From Rhodococcus triatomae BKS 15-14 (GTDB lineage: Bacteria; Actinomycetota; Actinomycetes; Mycobacteriales; Mycobacteriaceae): a stretch of DNA of 64,000 nucleotides. Each line of letters begins with the position of its first letter. The stretch's first letter is position 1. Positions 50,770-59,881 of this stretch are shown in pieces. The DNA is taken from NCBI GenBank assembly GCA_000341795.1, contig AODO01000074.1:62001-126000 (forward strand), read 5' to 3'. The translations under genes were made by a program, and so were the position numbers. The notes beneath the pieces were generated by a model that saw nothing but the letters and a program-made list of their open reading frames with translations, was not told where the DNA came from and searched no databases.

Positions 50770-51192
50770 ATGACCGAGCGGAAGCCGTGGGACGTGCCGT
50801 TCGAGTCGTGGGTCGAACGGCAGATCCGGATCGCTCAGGAGCGCGGCGACTTCGACAACCTGGCCGGCGCGGGCAAGCCGCTCCCCCACGTCGCCGACGG
50901 CGACGAATTGTGGTGGGTGAAACGCAAACTCGCTGCCGAGGGCCTGTCCACCGAGGCACTGCTGCCGCCGTCGCTGCAACTGCGACGCGAGATCGAGCGG
51001 CTTCCCGCCACCATCGCCGACCTGCCCACCGAGCGCGACGTGCGCGACCACGTCGCCGATCTGAACCGCCGCATCGCCGAGTACCTCCGGGCACCGAGCG
51101 CACCCGTCGTCCCCGTTCACCGTGTGGACGCCGACGCCACCGTCGCCGCGTGGCGCAACCGGCGTCAGCCCCCGCCAACACGAATTCCCTGA
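50770..51192 (+). CDS. DUF1992 protein (DnaJ homologue subfamily C member 28-like domain)
   Basis: 140-residue protein with the DUF1992 core: WVERQIRIAQERGDFDNLAGAGKPL followed by a charged helical region with WWVKRKLAAEGLS. Function unknown in bacteria. Its stop codon lies within the left arm of the 19-bp palindrome that follows. It is 34 bp after the XRE-cupin gene and could share its transcript. Confidence 0.85.
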   Translation: MTERKPWDVPFESWVERQIRIAQERGDFDNLAGAGKPLPHVADGDELWWVKRKLAAEGLSTEALLPPSLQLRREIERLPATIADLPTERDVRDHVADLNRRIAEYLRAPSAPVVPVHRVDADATVAAWRNRRQPPPTRIP

Positions 51193-51237
51193 TGTCACAT
51201 CGGGGTTCGTGAAGTGATCCGATGTGACATCAGGGAA
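51185..51237. terminator. Perfect 19-bp-arm palindrome between convergent genes
   Basis: Arms 51185-51203 and 51219-51237 (TTCCCTGATGTCACATCGG and complement) surround a 15-base loop. It includes the DUF1992 stop codon and lies 34 bp from the stop of the convergent acyl-CoA dehydrogenase gene. The arm sequence differs from both repeat families in the window. Confidence 0.75.
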
Positions 51238-51270
51238 CCGGAGGCGGGGCGGGCACACCCCACCGGTGAA

Positions 51271-52422
51271 CTACCGGTTCGCGGTGAGCGCCGCGAACCG
51301 CGCGATGTGCTGATCTGCCGAGCCGAACTCGTGCTCGATGACCGTCAGTCGACGGAAGTAGTGACCGATGGCCAGTTCCTCGGTCATGCCCATGCCGCCG
51401 TGCAACTGCACCGCGTTCTGCCCCACGAACCGGGCGGCGCGCGCGATGGTCGCCTTGGCCGCGGAGACGCAGAGGGCCCGCTCGACCGGGTCGGCCTCGA
51501 GATTGAGGATCGCCAGGTACACGGCGGCGACGGACTGCTCGACCTCCATGTACATGTCGACCATGCGGTGCTGCAGCACCTGGAACGTGCCGATGGTCTG
51601 TCCGAACTGCTTGCGCTGCTTGGCGTACTCGACGGTGTCGGCGAGCACCTTGCGCATCAGTCCGACGGCCTCGGACGCGATCGCGGCGGTCGCCTCGTCG
51701 ACGGCGTACTCGATCGATGCCGACGCACCGCCCTCGACGCCGAGGAGCGCGTCGGCCGGGAGCCGCAGGTCCGTGAACGTGAGGTCCGCGGCCTGACGGT
51801 CGTCGACCGTGCGGTAGCTGTGGATCTCCAGCCCGGCGGGCAGGTTGTGCGGATCGAGATCCACGACGAACAGCGAGATGCCGTCGCGGTCGCGGCGGTC
51901 ACCGGAGGTGCGCGCGGTGACGAGGAGGTGGCTCGCGAGCGGTGCGCTGGTGACGACGATCTTGCCGCCGTTCAGAACCCACTCGTCGGCGTCCCGGCGG
52001 GCGGTCGTCGTCACGTCGCCGTAGTCGTCGCCGGACGTCGCCTCGAGCGCGGCGAACGCGGTGATGGCGTTGCCCTCGACGATGTCGCCGATGACGGCGG
52101 CGGCACGCTCACCGCCGGCGCGCCGCAGCAGGCCGGTGCCGATCACGACGGTGTCGACGAACGGTTCGACGACGAGCGCCTGGCCGAGTTCCTCGGTCAC
52201 GACCATCAGTTCGACCGCGCCGCCACCGAGTCCGCCGTCCTCCTCGGGGAGGGTGGCGCCGAGGATGCCGAGTTCGTCGGCGAAGCTACGCCAGATCTCG
52301 GGCTGCCAGCCGATGCCGGTCTTCGCAGCGGCGCGGCTCTCCTCGAGGGTGTAGCGGGCGGCGAGGAACTTGGCCAGGCCGTCGCGAAGAAGTTCCTGTT
52401 CTTTGGTCAGGGAGAAGTCCAT
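51271..52422 (-). CDS. Acyl-CoA dehydrogenase, non-catalytic partner subunit (second pair)
   Basis: 383 residues. The helix-G base position reads VDEATAA (Ala) and the C-terminal MCAD position reads EFGS (Phe), so no catalytic Glu is found. Flavin-site parts QFGQTIGTFQVLQHRMVD and LHGGMGMTEE are kept. It is translationally coupled (TGATG) to the catalytic subunit upstream, as in FadE26-FadE27 (ChsE4-ChsE5). Confidence 0.86.
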   Translation of the reverse strand: MDFSLTKEQELLRDGLAKFLAARYTLEESRAAAKTGIGWQPEIWRSFADELGILGATLPEEDGGLGGGAVELMVVTEELGQALVVEPFVDTVVIGTGLLRRAGGERAAAVIGDIVEGNAITAFAALEATSGDDYGDVTTTARRDADEWVLNGGKIVVTSAPLASHLLVTARTSGDRRDRDGISLFVVDLDPHNLPAGLEIHSYRTVDDRQAADLTFTDLRLPADALLGVEGGASASIEYAVDEATAAIASEAVGLMRKVLADTVEYAKQRKQFGQTIGTFQVLQHRMVDMYMEVEQSVAAVYLAILNLEADPVERALCVSAAKATIARAARFVGQNAVQLHGGMGMTEELAIGHYFRRLTVIEHEFGSADQHIARFAALTANR

Positions 52423-53654
52423 CAGAGCCCCAATGCTGCTTTGGCGAGAATGTTCCGCTGAATCTCATTGCTACCGGCGTAGATCGAGCCGGCCCGATCG
52501 TTGAGGTACCGCAGTGGCGCCACGGCCTGCCAGGGCTCGCCGCTGACGTAGCCGCCCTCGGGTTCGACGAAGTCGGCGATCGGGCCGCCGGGCGCGGTGG
52601 CGTGCGGCTGGTACACCCGACCGCGCGGACCCGCCGCCTCCAGGGCGATCTCGGTGATGCGCTGGCTCAGTTCGGTGGCGAGCACCTTGAGCATCGACGA
52701 CGCGGCGCCGTTCGCGTCCACACCGGCGGAGAGGGTGCGGAACTCGAGCACCTCGAGGACCTTGGTCCGGATGCGGGCCTCGGCGAGCTTTGCGGCGAAG
52801 GCCGGGTCCTCGATGAGGGGGCGGCCGTTCGGTCCGGGCTGATGCTGGGCGGCCTCGGCGACGGACTCCGCCATGACCTGCAGAGCCGGAGCGGCGGCTC
52901 CGCCACCACGCTCGAACAGGAGCAGATACTTGGCGACGGTCCAGCCGTCGTCGATCTTGCCGATGACGTTCGACTTCGGGACGCGAACCTGATCGAAGAA
53001 GACCTGGTTCTGCACCTCCTCGCCGGACGACATGACGAGCGGGCGGATCTCGATGCCCGGGGACTTCATGTCGATGAGCAGGAAGGTGATGCCGTTCTGC
53101 TTCTTCTCGGACTTCGTGGTGCGGACCAGGCAGAACATCCAGTTCGCCTCGGTGGCGTGCGTGGTCCAGATCTTGCTGCCGGTGCAGATCAGGTCGTCCC
53201 CGTCGTCGACGGCGGCCATCGACAGCGAAGCGAGGTCCGATCCGGCCTCGGGCTCGGAGTAGCCCTGGCAGAAGAACACGTCGCCGGTGAGGATGCCGGG
53301 CAGGAAGAAGTCCTTCTGCTCCTCGGTCCCGAACGCGACGATGGCGTGCGAGACCATCCGGATGCCCATCGGCGAGAGCGACGGGGCGCCCGCGAGGGTG
53401 GATTCGCGGCTGAAGATGTAGTGCTGGGTGAGGCTCCAGTCGCATCCGCCGTGTTCGACCGGCCAGGCGGGCGCGGCCCAGCCGCGCTCGTGCAGGATGC
53501 GCTGCCACTCCATGCTCGCCTCGTGATCCGAGTACACACTCGTCATCAGCCGGCCGGACTGTCGCAGCTCGGGCGTCAGCTTCTCGTCGAGAAAGGCGAC
53601 GACCTCGTCACGGAACGCCGCGTCGTCCGCGGACCACGCCAAATCCATCTGCAC
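52422..53654 (-). CDS. Acyl-CoA dehydrogenase, catalytic subunit (second pair)
   Basis: 410 residues. Glu248 in LLFERGGGAA matches the base of FadE26 and isovaleryl-CoA dehydrogenase; the C-terminal position is Ala (YAGSNEIQR). QGYSEPEAGSDLASLSM lines the flavin. With the adjacent subunit it should form an alpha2-beta2 dehydrogenase for steroid-like or other bulky side-chain CoA esters. First gene of a two-gene operon; a palindrome overlaps its likely -10. Confidence 0.88.
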   Translation of the reverse strand: MQMDLAWSADDAAFRDEVVAFLDEKLTPELRQSGRLMTSVYSDHEASMEWQRILHERGWAAPAWPVEHGGCDWSLTQHYIFSRESTLAGAPSLSPMGIRMVSHAIVAFGTEEQKDFFLPGILTGDVFFCQGYSEPEAGSDLASLSMAAVDDGDDLICTGSKIWTTHATEANWMFCLVRTTKSEKKQNGITFLLIDMKSPGIEIRPLVMSSGEEVQNQVFFDQVRVPKSNVIGKIDDGWTVAKYLLLFERGGGAAAPALQVMAESVAEAAQHQPGPNGRPLIEDPAFAAKLAEARIRTKVLEVLEFRTLSAGVDANGAASSMLKVLATELSQRITEIALEAAGPRGRVYQPHATAPGGPIADFVEPEGGYVSGEPWQAVAPLRYLNDRAGSIYAGSNEIQRNILAKAALGL

Positions 53655-53696
53655 TCCCCACGCTCGAGTCGATCGGCCTCGATGCCGCGACCGCGG

Positions 53697-53711
53697 AAGT
53701 TAATCTAGCTT
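53697..53711 (-). promoter_or_regulatory. Palindromic operator over the -10 of the dehydrogenase pair
   Basis: AAGTTAATCTAGCTT is a near-perfect 15-bp palindrome containing TAGATT, a good minus-strand -10, 47 bp before the ATG at 53654. Probably a TetR-type site; no regulator gene is adjacent. Confidence 0.4.
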
Positions 53712-53866
53712 CGCACGGGTTGAGCGTCAACGACGCGCTCGGACGGAGGCGGCGGACCAGACCATCGGACCGGTCACCACCTGCACCGATTCGCCAATCC
53801 GAGGGACCCGGGACGAAGGCGGACGACCGTCCTGTCGATAACAGCAATTCGCCCCGACGACGAGAA

Positions 53867-53918
53867 ATGGGAGTCCGGCCCACGGCTTCCGAGGAGAAGC
53901 CAGCGACCGAACTCCCAT
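53867..53918 (-). terminator. Imperfect hairpin after the LLM oxidoreductase gene
   Basis: ATGGGAGT (53867-53874) pairs with ACTCCCAT (53911-53918), with further pairing nearer the loop (GGCTTC with GAAGCC). It lies 24 bp past the stop of the LLM gene on the minus strand. Confidence 0.6.
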
Positions 53919-53941
53919 TCAACAGTGCACGCGGGTACCGC

Positions 53942-54823
53942 TCAGGCCAAATGCATCAGGTCCGCACAGTCGGCCATCTCCGCCAGGACGGCATCCAAAG
54001 TGGTGGCCCGCCGCGACGCGGAGAGCAGGATTCTGTCGGCGCCCAGTCCGGCGGCCCACTCGGCCTTCTCGGCGTTCATCCGCGGCAGCGTCGCGCCGAG
54101 GACCAGTCCGACCTCCGCCGGATCACGGCCCGCGTCCGCGGCAGCGGCGCGCATCGTCGCGATCGCGCCGGACAGGTCGTCGCCCGCGAGGCCGAGCGGC
54201 TGGAACCCGTCGCCGAGCCGTCCCGCTCGCTTCGCGGCCGCTGCGCTGTGACCGCCGATGTACAGCGGGACGCCACCTGCGCGGGCCGGCTCGGGGAACG
54301 AGTGGGCCCCCGCGATCCTGGTGAACTCGCCGTCGAAGTCGACACCCTCGGGGCCGCCCGCCCACAGTGCGCGCATGACGGCGATCGCCTCGTCCGTGGA
54401 CCGGCCGCGGCGGGTGAAATCGCCGCCGCAGGCCTCGATCTCCTCACGCATCCACCCGACGCCCAGGCAGATCCGGGTGCGGCCACCGGACAGCGCGTCC
54501 AGCGTCGCCAGCCGTTTCGCCAGCACGACCGGATTGTGGTTCGGCGCGACGAGGACACCGGTCGCGAGTCCCAACGTGGTGGTCGCGCCCGCGACGAACG
54601 AGAGCAGCTCCAGTGGGTCGGGCAGCGGACAGTCGTCCGGCAGGTGCGACTTGCCGGTCGGCGAGTAGGGGTACTCGCTCTCGGTGTCCGCTATCACCAC
54701 CGCGTGCTCGACCGCGGAGATCTCGTCGAAACCGAGCGACTCCGCCGCGCGCGCGAACCGCAGCACCTGCTCCGGATCGCCCGCCATGCCGAGCTCGACC
54801 GGAATCACCACACCGACCTTCAC
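53942..54823 (-). CDS. LLM-class F420-dependent oxidoreductase
   Basis: 293-residue TIM-barrel protein of the luciferase-like monooxygenase superfamily. Family features: FARAAESLGFDEISAVEHAV, TTLGLATGVLVAPNHNPVVLAK, and GRTRICLGVGWMREEIEACG. These match F420-dependent actinobacterial members such as Rv3520c of the cholesterol region. GTG start with GAGGAGG upstream. Third gene of a FadD-SDR-LLM series reading toward the paired dehydrogenases. Substrate unknown. Confidence 0.85.
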   Translation of the reverse strand: MKVGVVIPVELGMAGDPEQVLRFARAAESLGFDEISAVEHAVVIADTESEYPYSPTGKSHLPDDCPLPDPLELLSFVAGATTTLGLATGVLVAPNHNPVVLAKRLATLDALSGGRTRICLGVGWMREEIEACGGDFTRRGRSTDEAIAVMRALWAGGPEGVDFDGEFTRIAGAHSFPEPARAGGVPLYIGGHSAAAAKRAGRLGDGFQPLGLAGDDLSGAIATMRAAAADAGRDPAEVGLVLGATLPRMNAEKAEWAAGLGADRILLSASRRATTLDAVLAEMADCADLMHLA

Positions 54824-54914
54824 TGCACACCCTCCTCGTTGACATTCCCGTCGCTCGGCTCGCCCCGACGATCCTCGGGACCTGCCGCTCGTGCCGCCTG
54901 CCGTTGGTGACGCC

Positions 54915-55787
54915 TCACGCTGCCTTGTCGAACAGCGTGGGAGCCCACACCACCTTGCCGAGAAACCGGTCGGCGGCAGGATCGGTCGCGAGCCACACCG
55001 CCGCCTCGGCGGGCACCGTGGCGGGGACCGGGTCGAATCCCTTGTCGGCGATGGCGCCCGTTCCGCCCCGCGCCACACCCGACTCGGTGACGACGAAGCC
55101 GGGGCTGAGGTTGAACGCCCGCACCCCGAGGTGCCGGAACTCCGCGTTCACGGCGCCCGCGAGGCGGCCGAACGCCGCCTTGGACGCCGCGTAGGACAGT
55201 CCCCAGCCACCCTCACCGGGAGGCGCGGGCGGATCCGTTGTCGCCGACCCCGACACCAGGTTCACCAGCACCCCGCCGCCCTTCTCGACCATCGCGGGCA
55301 GGACCCGCTGGACGAGGGCGAGCTGGTGCAGATAGTTGCCCCGCATCATGACGGTGGCGTCGGCGAGGTCGACGTCGAGCAGTCGGTCCATGTTGCCCGC
55401 AGTCTGGGCGTAGGCATTGTTCACGAGCACGTCGACGCGCCCCCAGTCGGCGAGCACCCGGTCGGCGGCGGCGAGGACCGACGCGCCGTCGAGCAGGTCC
55501 ATCGGCACCGCGAGTGCCTCCACTCCGAGGGCACGGATCTCGGCGGCGGTGGTGTCGAGGCTGCCGGGCACCGGAATGTCCGCGCCATGGGTGCGTGGCG
55601 CGACGCGGCCGTCACCCTCCCGCACCGTCCGCGCGGTGACGGCGACGTCGAAACCGTTGCGGGCGAATGCGAGTGCCACCTCACGGCCGATTCCCCGGCT
55701 CGCACCGGTCACGAAGGCGACCGGGCGGCCGCTCGGTCCCGCGGACGTCGTCGCCTCCGACAGGGTCGGCTCCGTCGTGTCAGACAC
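54915..55787 (-). CDS. SDR-family oxidoreductase
   Basis: 290-residue short-chain dehydrogenase: GASRGIG near residue 30, NNAY, and YAASK active site. The insertion SLDTTAAEIRALG after a long loop is typical of peroxisomal-type trans-2-enoyl reductase or 3-hydroxyacyl-CoA dehydrogenase SDRs. I chose GTG 55787, overlapping the ligase by 8 bp; an ATG at 55844 would add 19 residues. Probably a beta-oxidation-type step in the same pathway. Confidence 0.8.
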   Translation of the reverse strand: MSDTTEPTLSEATTSAGPSGRPVAFVTGASRGIGREVALAFARNGFDVAVTARTVREGDGRVAPRTHGADIPVPGSLDTTAAEIRALGVEALAVPMDLLDGASVLAAADRVLADWGRVDVLVNNAYAQTAGNMDRLLDVDLADATVMMRGNYLHQLALVQRVLPAMVEKGGGVLVNLVSGSATTDPPAPPGEGGWGLSYAASKAAFGRLAGAVNAEFRHLGVRAFNLSPGFVVTESGVARGGTGAIADKGFDPVPATVPAEAAVWLATDPAADRFLGKVVWAPTLFDKAA

Positions 55788-57444
55788 CGAGGAACCGCGT
55801 CCGGCCCGATGCCGCGAATTGCGCTTCCAGTTCACGCTTGTCATCGTCGGACATCGCGACGTAGTGCGGTGCCCCTCGTCCCTCCCAGCGGAACACCGGT
55901 TCGTCGCAACGCCACAACTGCGACTGCAGCTCCCGCTTGAGCACCTTGTTGGATCCGGTCACCGGGAGATCCGTTGACACCCTGACGAATCGGGGTGCCG
56001 CCTTCGTTCCGAGATCGTCCTGGCCGGTGAGGAACGACGCGAACTCCTCCGCGTCGAAATCCGTCTGGTCCGACACCTCGATCGCAGCCATCACCTGGTC
56101 GCCGGATCTCGGGTCCGGGATCGCGTACACGCCGGTCGCGATCACCTTCGGGTGACGACGCAGGATCCGTTCGATCATCAGCGCGGACGTGTTCTCCCCG
56201 TCCACGCGGATCCAGTCGCCCTTGCGTCCGGCGAAGTAGATGAATCCGGCCTCGTCGACGTAGCCGAGGTCGCCGGTCCAGTACCAACCGTGCTTGATGC
56301 GGTCGGCGACGGCCTGCTCGTTCTTGTAGTAGCCCTCGAACCGCTTCGCGCCGCCGCGGTCGATCATCTCGCCGATCGCCTCGTCGGGGTTGAGGACCCG
56401 GCCGTGCTCGTCGAGCCGGGCCCGCTCGCATTCGACCAGGGTGTCCGGGTTGACGACGGCGATCTCGTCGTGTGCCGGCCTGCCCAGTGCCCCTTCGGGT
56501 GCCGCCGGGTCGAGTCGCACCGAACCGGCGCCCTCCGACGAACCGTAGCCCTCGAAGAGTTCGGCACCGAAGCGCCGGACGAACTCGGCCTTGTCCTCGG
56601 GGGACGCCTCGGTTCCGAAGCCGCGCACCAGGGTGTTGTCGATGTCGTCGGACTGCTCGGGAGTCGCCATCAGATACGACAGCGCCTTGCCGACGTAGGT
56701 GAAGAACGTGGCGCCGAAGTACCGGACGTCGGGCAGGAACCCCGACGCGGAGAACTTCCGCGCCGCGGGCAGGCAGACGGTGGCCCCGTTGGCCAGGGCC
56801 GGAGCCCACAGCGCCATCAGCGCGTTGCCGTGGAACAGCGGCATGCAGCAGTAGTCGACGTCGCCGGGAACGTGCCCGTACTTGACGGTGTTCGCGTACG
56901 CGAGACGCGCGAGCCGGCCCTGGCTGCACCGGACCGCCTTCGACGCACCGGTGGTGCCGGAGGTGAACAGCAGCAGGAACAGACTGTTCTCGTCGACCTC
57001 CGGGTCCGCAGCGGGTTCCACCCGGTGCGCGTCGATCCGCGCCGGGTAGTCGGGCGCGTCGACGAGAACGAAGCGGTCGTCGGTGAGCCCGAGGTCGAGA
57101 CCCTTGAGCGTCGCCATCCCGTCCGTGTCGGTGACGATGAGCTGACAGTCGACGTACCGGATCTCCGCTTCCAGTTCGGCGCCGCGACGGGTGGGGTTGA
57201 TGCCGACGATCGTCGCGCCCGACAGCGCGGCGCCGCCGAGCCAGAACAGGAATTCCGGGACGTTCTCGAGCAGCACCCCGATGTGGAAGGGCCCGTCGCC
57301 GCGCAGGCTCCGTGCCAGCTCGCCGCGGGCCGCGCTCTCGTGGACGGTCTCGTCCCATGTCCAGTCCCGGTCCCGGGTCCGGGTGCCGAGCTGCTGGTCG
57401 CCCAGGCGGTCGAGCAGCATCTCGGCGATCGTCGCGCGTTCCAT
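55780..57444 (-). CDS. AMP-forming acyl-CoA synthetase, FadD17-like
   Basis: 554-residue ligase. ATP loop LFTSGTTGASKAVRCS, ARKFSASGFLPDVRYFGAT, GYGSSEGAGS, GRKGDWIRVDGEN and the final NKVLKREL Lys are present. Many of these stretches match M. tuberculosis FadD17, which is encoded next to FadE26-FadE27 in the cholesterol region; here the equivalent pair lies 2 kb downstream on the same strand. It should activate a steroid-side-chain-like or other bulky carboxylate. Divergent from the ligase at 57686. Confidence 0.85.
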   Translation of the reverse strand: MERATIAEMLLDRLGDQQLGTRTRDRDWTWDETVHESAARGELARSLRGDGPFHIGVLLENVPEFLFWLGGAALSGATIVGINPTRRGAELEAEIRYVDCQLIVTDTDGMATLKGLDLGLTDDRFVLVDAPDYPARIDAHRVEPAADPEVDENSLFLLLFTSGTTGASKAVRCSQGRLARLAYANTVKYGHVPGDVDYCCMPLFHGNALMALWAPALANGATVCLPAARKFSASGFLPDVRYFGATFFTYVGKALSYLMATPEQSDDIDNTLVRGFGTEASPEDKAEFVRRFGAELFEGYGSSEGAGSVRLDPAAPEGALGRPAHDEIAVVNPDTLVECERARLDEHGRVLNPDEAIGEMIDRGGAKRFEGYYKNEQAVADRIKHGWYWTGDLGYVDEAGFIYFAGRKGDWIRVDGENTSALMIERILRRHPKVIATGVYAIPDPRSGDQVMAAIEVSDQTDFDAEEFASFLTGQDDLGTKAAPRFVRVSTDLPVTGSNKVLKRELQSQLWRCDEPVFRWEGRGAPHYVAMSDDDKRELEAQFAASGRTRFLGV

Positions 57445-57685
57445 TCCACTCCTTCGACGTCATCGCTGCGGCGCACTCGACACACGCGAATGCCACGGTA
57501 GAGGGCACCCGGTCGCCTGTCGGGCCGTTTGCCCGAGTTCCACCGATACAGCGTTGACCCGAAGTTATCGACGACCGATTGGGGACTCTCCACAGAGTCC
57601 CGGTCAGTGGAAGTCCCTTCCCTGTACCCCGTCCGGCGTGTGATCCTTCGTGCATTCCGAGGACGTGAGAAAGGCCACAGATCCG

Positions 57686-59344
57686 ATGACCACCTCCACC
57701 GACCCGCAGGCATACCTCGCCGCCGTCGTCGGCCGGCTGACCGGCCCGAACGCACCCTTCGAGCTGGTCGAGGAAGAAGTCCGCGGGGCGCGGATGCCGG
57801 TGATGCGCCACCGCAACCACGCCGTCCACGAACTGCTGACCGCCTCCCGCGCGTTCGGCGACCGCGACTACCTCGTCACCGAGACCCGGCGCATGTCGTT
57901 CACCGAGCACGCAGACGCGGTGGCCGCGCTGGCGCGGGCCCTGGCCGACGAGTACGGAGTCGGGGTCGGTGACCGGGTTGGCATCCTCGCCGCCAACACG
58001 ATCGAGTGGGTGCTCACGTTCTGGGCGACACAGTCCCTCGGGGCGATCGCGGTCGGTCTGAACGGGTGGTGGGTGCCCCGCGAGATCGAACACGGCGTGA
58101 ACCTGACCACGCCGACGGTGCTCGTCGCGGATGCAAAGCGTGCGGCGATCCTCGCGCAGACGGACGTCGACCTCCCGATCCTGACCATGGAGGAGGACGT
58201 GCCGCGGCTCGTCGAGGCGCACCGGGGTGCCGAACTGCCCACCGCCGACGTCTCCGAGGACGACCCCGCGGTCATCCTGTTCACCAGCGGAACCAGCGGC
58301 AAGCCGAAGGGTGCGCTGCATTCGCAGCGGAATCTGCTAGCAGTCGTCGACTACCACCGGTACAACGACGCGCTGCTCGACGCGTTCGCGGGCCGCGAGT
58401 ACGACGCGGCGCGCCCCAGCGATCTGCGGTACCTGCTCAGCTCGCCGCTGTTCCACATCGCGAGCCTGCACAACCTCGTGGTTCCGCGCCTGGCCACCGG
58501 CAGCACCGTCGTCCTGTACGAGGGCGCCTTCGACGTCGACCGGGTGCTCGCACTCGTCGAGCGGGAGAAGGTCACCAACTGGGGTGCGGTTCCGACGATG
58601 GCGTCCCGGCTCATCGAGCACGGCAACGTCCGCAAGTACGACACCTCCTCGCTGACAGCGTTCTCGCTGGCCTCGGCGCCGTCCTCCGTGGCGTTCAAGC
58701 AGCGCCTCCGGGAGGAGGTGCCGTTCGCGAAGGACTCCCTCGTCGACAGCTACGGCCTCACCGAGTGCAGCACCGGCATCGCCGTCGCCAGCCCGATGGA
58801 CGTCCAGATGTTCCCGGGCACCCTCGGCAAGCCGATCTTCGGTGTCGCGATGGAGATTCGCGACCCGTTCGGGGAGCGCGTCGCCGACGGCGAGGAGGGC
58901 GAGGTCTGCGTCCGCAGCGCCTACGTCATGCTCGGCTACTGGGACAACCCGGAAGCGACCTCTGCCGCGATCCGTGACGGCTGGCTGCACACCGGCGACT
59001 TCGGCCGCGTCGACGACGGCCGGTTGCGGCTGACGGGACGGCGTTCCGACCTGATCCTGCGCGGCGGCGAGAACATCTACCCCGTCGAGATCGAGCAGTG
59101 TCTCGACGAGCACACCGACGTCGTGGAGTGCGTGGTCGTGGGTGAGGCGCACGAGGATCTGGGCCAGGAGGTCGCGGCGATCGTCGTCGTCCGCGCTGGC
59201 GCCACCGTGTCGGAGGAGGAGCTGCGGGAATACGCAGCCGAGCGGCTCTCCTACTTCAAGGTGCCGACCCGCTGGCGGCTGACGACGGAACCGTTGCCGC
59301 GCAACGCGACCGGCAAGGTGTCGCGCGGACAGATCACGTTCTGA
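57686..59344 (+). CDS. AMP-forming acyl-CoA synthetase
   Basis: 552-residue ANL ligase with [53 protein letters not shown] and [11 protein letters not shown] (catalytic Lys). Closer to medium/long-chain or aryl CoA ligases than to FadD17. I chose the ATG at 57686; an in-frame GTG at 57650 is possible. The 241-bp region before it is the divergent promoter with the FadD17-like gene; no operator was recognised there. Followed by two NTF2-fold genes. Confidence 0.87.
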   Translation: MTTSTDPQAYLAAVVGRLTGPNAPFELVEEEVRGARMPVMRHRNHAVHELLTASRAFGDRDYLVTETRRMSFTEHADAVAALARALADEYGVGVGDRVGILAANTIEWVLTFWATQSLGAIAVGLNGWWVPREIEHGVNLTTPTVLVADAKRAAILAQTDVDLPILTMEEDVPRLVEAHRGAELPTADVSEDDPAVILFTSGTSGKPKGALHSQRNLLAVVDYHRYNDALLDAFAGREYDAARPSDLRYLLSSPLFHIASLHNLVVPRLATGSTVVLYEGAFDVDRVLALVEREKVTNWGAVPTMASRLIEHGNVRKYDTSSLTAFSLASAPSSVAFKQRLREEVPFAKDSLVDSYGLTECSTGIAVASPMDVQMFPGTLGKPIFGVAMEIRDPFGERVADGEEGEVCVRSAYVMLGYWDNPEATSAAIRDGWLHTGDFGRVDDGRLRLTGRRSDLILRGGENIYPVEIEQCLDEHTDVVECVVVGEAHEDLGQEVAAIVVVRAGATVSEEELREYAAERLSYFKVPTRWRLTTEPLPRNATGKVSRGQITF

Positions 59345-59349
59345 CGTCG

Positions 59350-59844
59350 ATGGACCTGCAGTGGACGGTGGACCGACTCGCCGCGACGGAGGCGGTTCGG
59401 GATCTCGTCGTCTCCTACTCGCACCTCATCGATCGCGGTGAGCTGGAGGCGGTTGCCGCGCTGTTCGCCGACGCCGTCTACGGGCTGTGCGACGGCGACC
59501 GGGTCCCGGTCGGCGGGATCGTCGACCGGGACGCCGCCGCGGTCCGGCAGGCGAACGAGTCGTTCATCGCGATGTACGGTGATCCGCCGTCACCGCGGAC
59601 CAAGCACGTCACCACGAACATCCTGGTCACCGTGTCGGACGACAACGCCACGGCGAGCGCGGTGTCGTACGTGACGGTTCTGCAGGGAACGGACGACCTG
59701 CCGCTGCAGCCGATCCTGACGGGTCGGTACTTCGATCGGTTCGCGCGCGTGGACGGTCGGTGGCGGTTCTCCCAGCGGTTGTTCTGCATGGACCACACCG
59801 GGGACATGAGCGCCCACGCGCGGCGAGCGCTGCGCGGAGACTGA
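59350..59844 (+). CDS. SnoaL-like (NTF2-fold) protein
   Basis: 164-residue NTF2-fold protein (AVRDLVVSYSHLIDRGELEAVAALFAD; HVTTNILVTVSDD; YFDRFARVDGRWRFSQR). Starts 6 bp after the ligase stop, so co-transcribed. Relatives near CoA ligases in steroid and polyketide clusters act as isomerases, hydratases or lyases; the activity here is undetermined. Confidence 0.82.
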   Translation: MDLQWTVDRLAATEAVRDLVVSYSHLIDRGELEAVAALFADAVYGLCDGDRVPVGGIVDRDAAAVRQANESFIAMYGDPPSPRTKHVTTNILVTVSDDNATASAVSYVTVLQGTDDLPLQPILTGRYFDRFARVDGRWRFSQRLFCMDHTGDMSAHARRALRGD

Positions 59845-59881
59845 CGGACCACATACAGGTCGGGCCCGAGAAGGAGTTGCC

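Noticed and set aside
51271-52422. Acyl-CoA dehydrogenase without catalytic Glu as a pseudogene
   Set aside because: Intact frame, flavin motifs kept, and coupled to a catalytic partner as in known heteromeric enzymes.
57445-57685. KstR-type operator between the two divergent ligases
   Set aside because: No AAC..GTT palindrome of the known KstR or KstR2 type could be found there.
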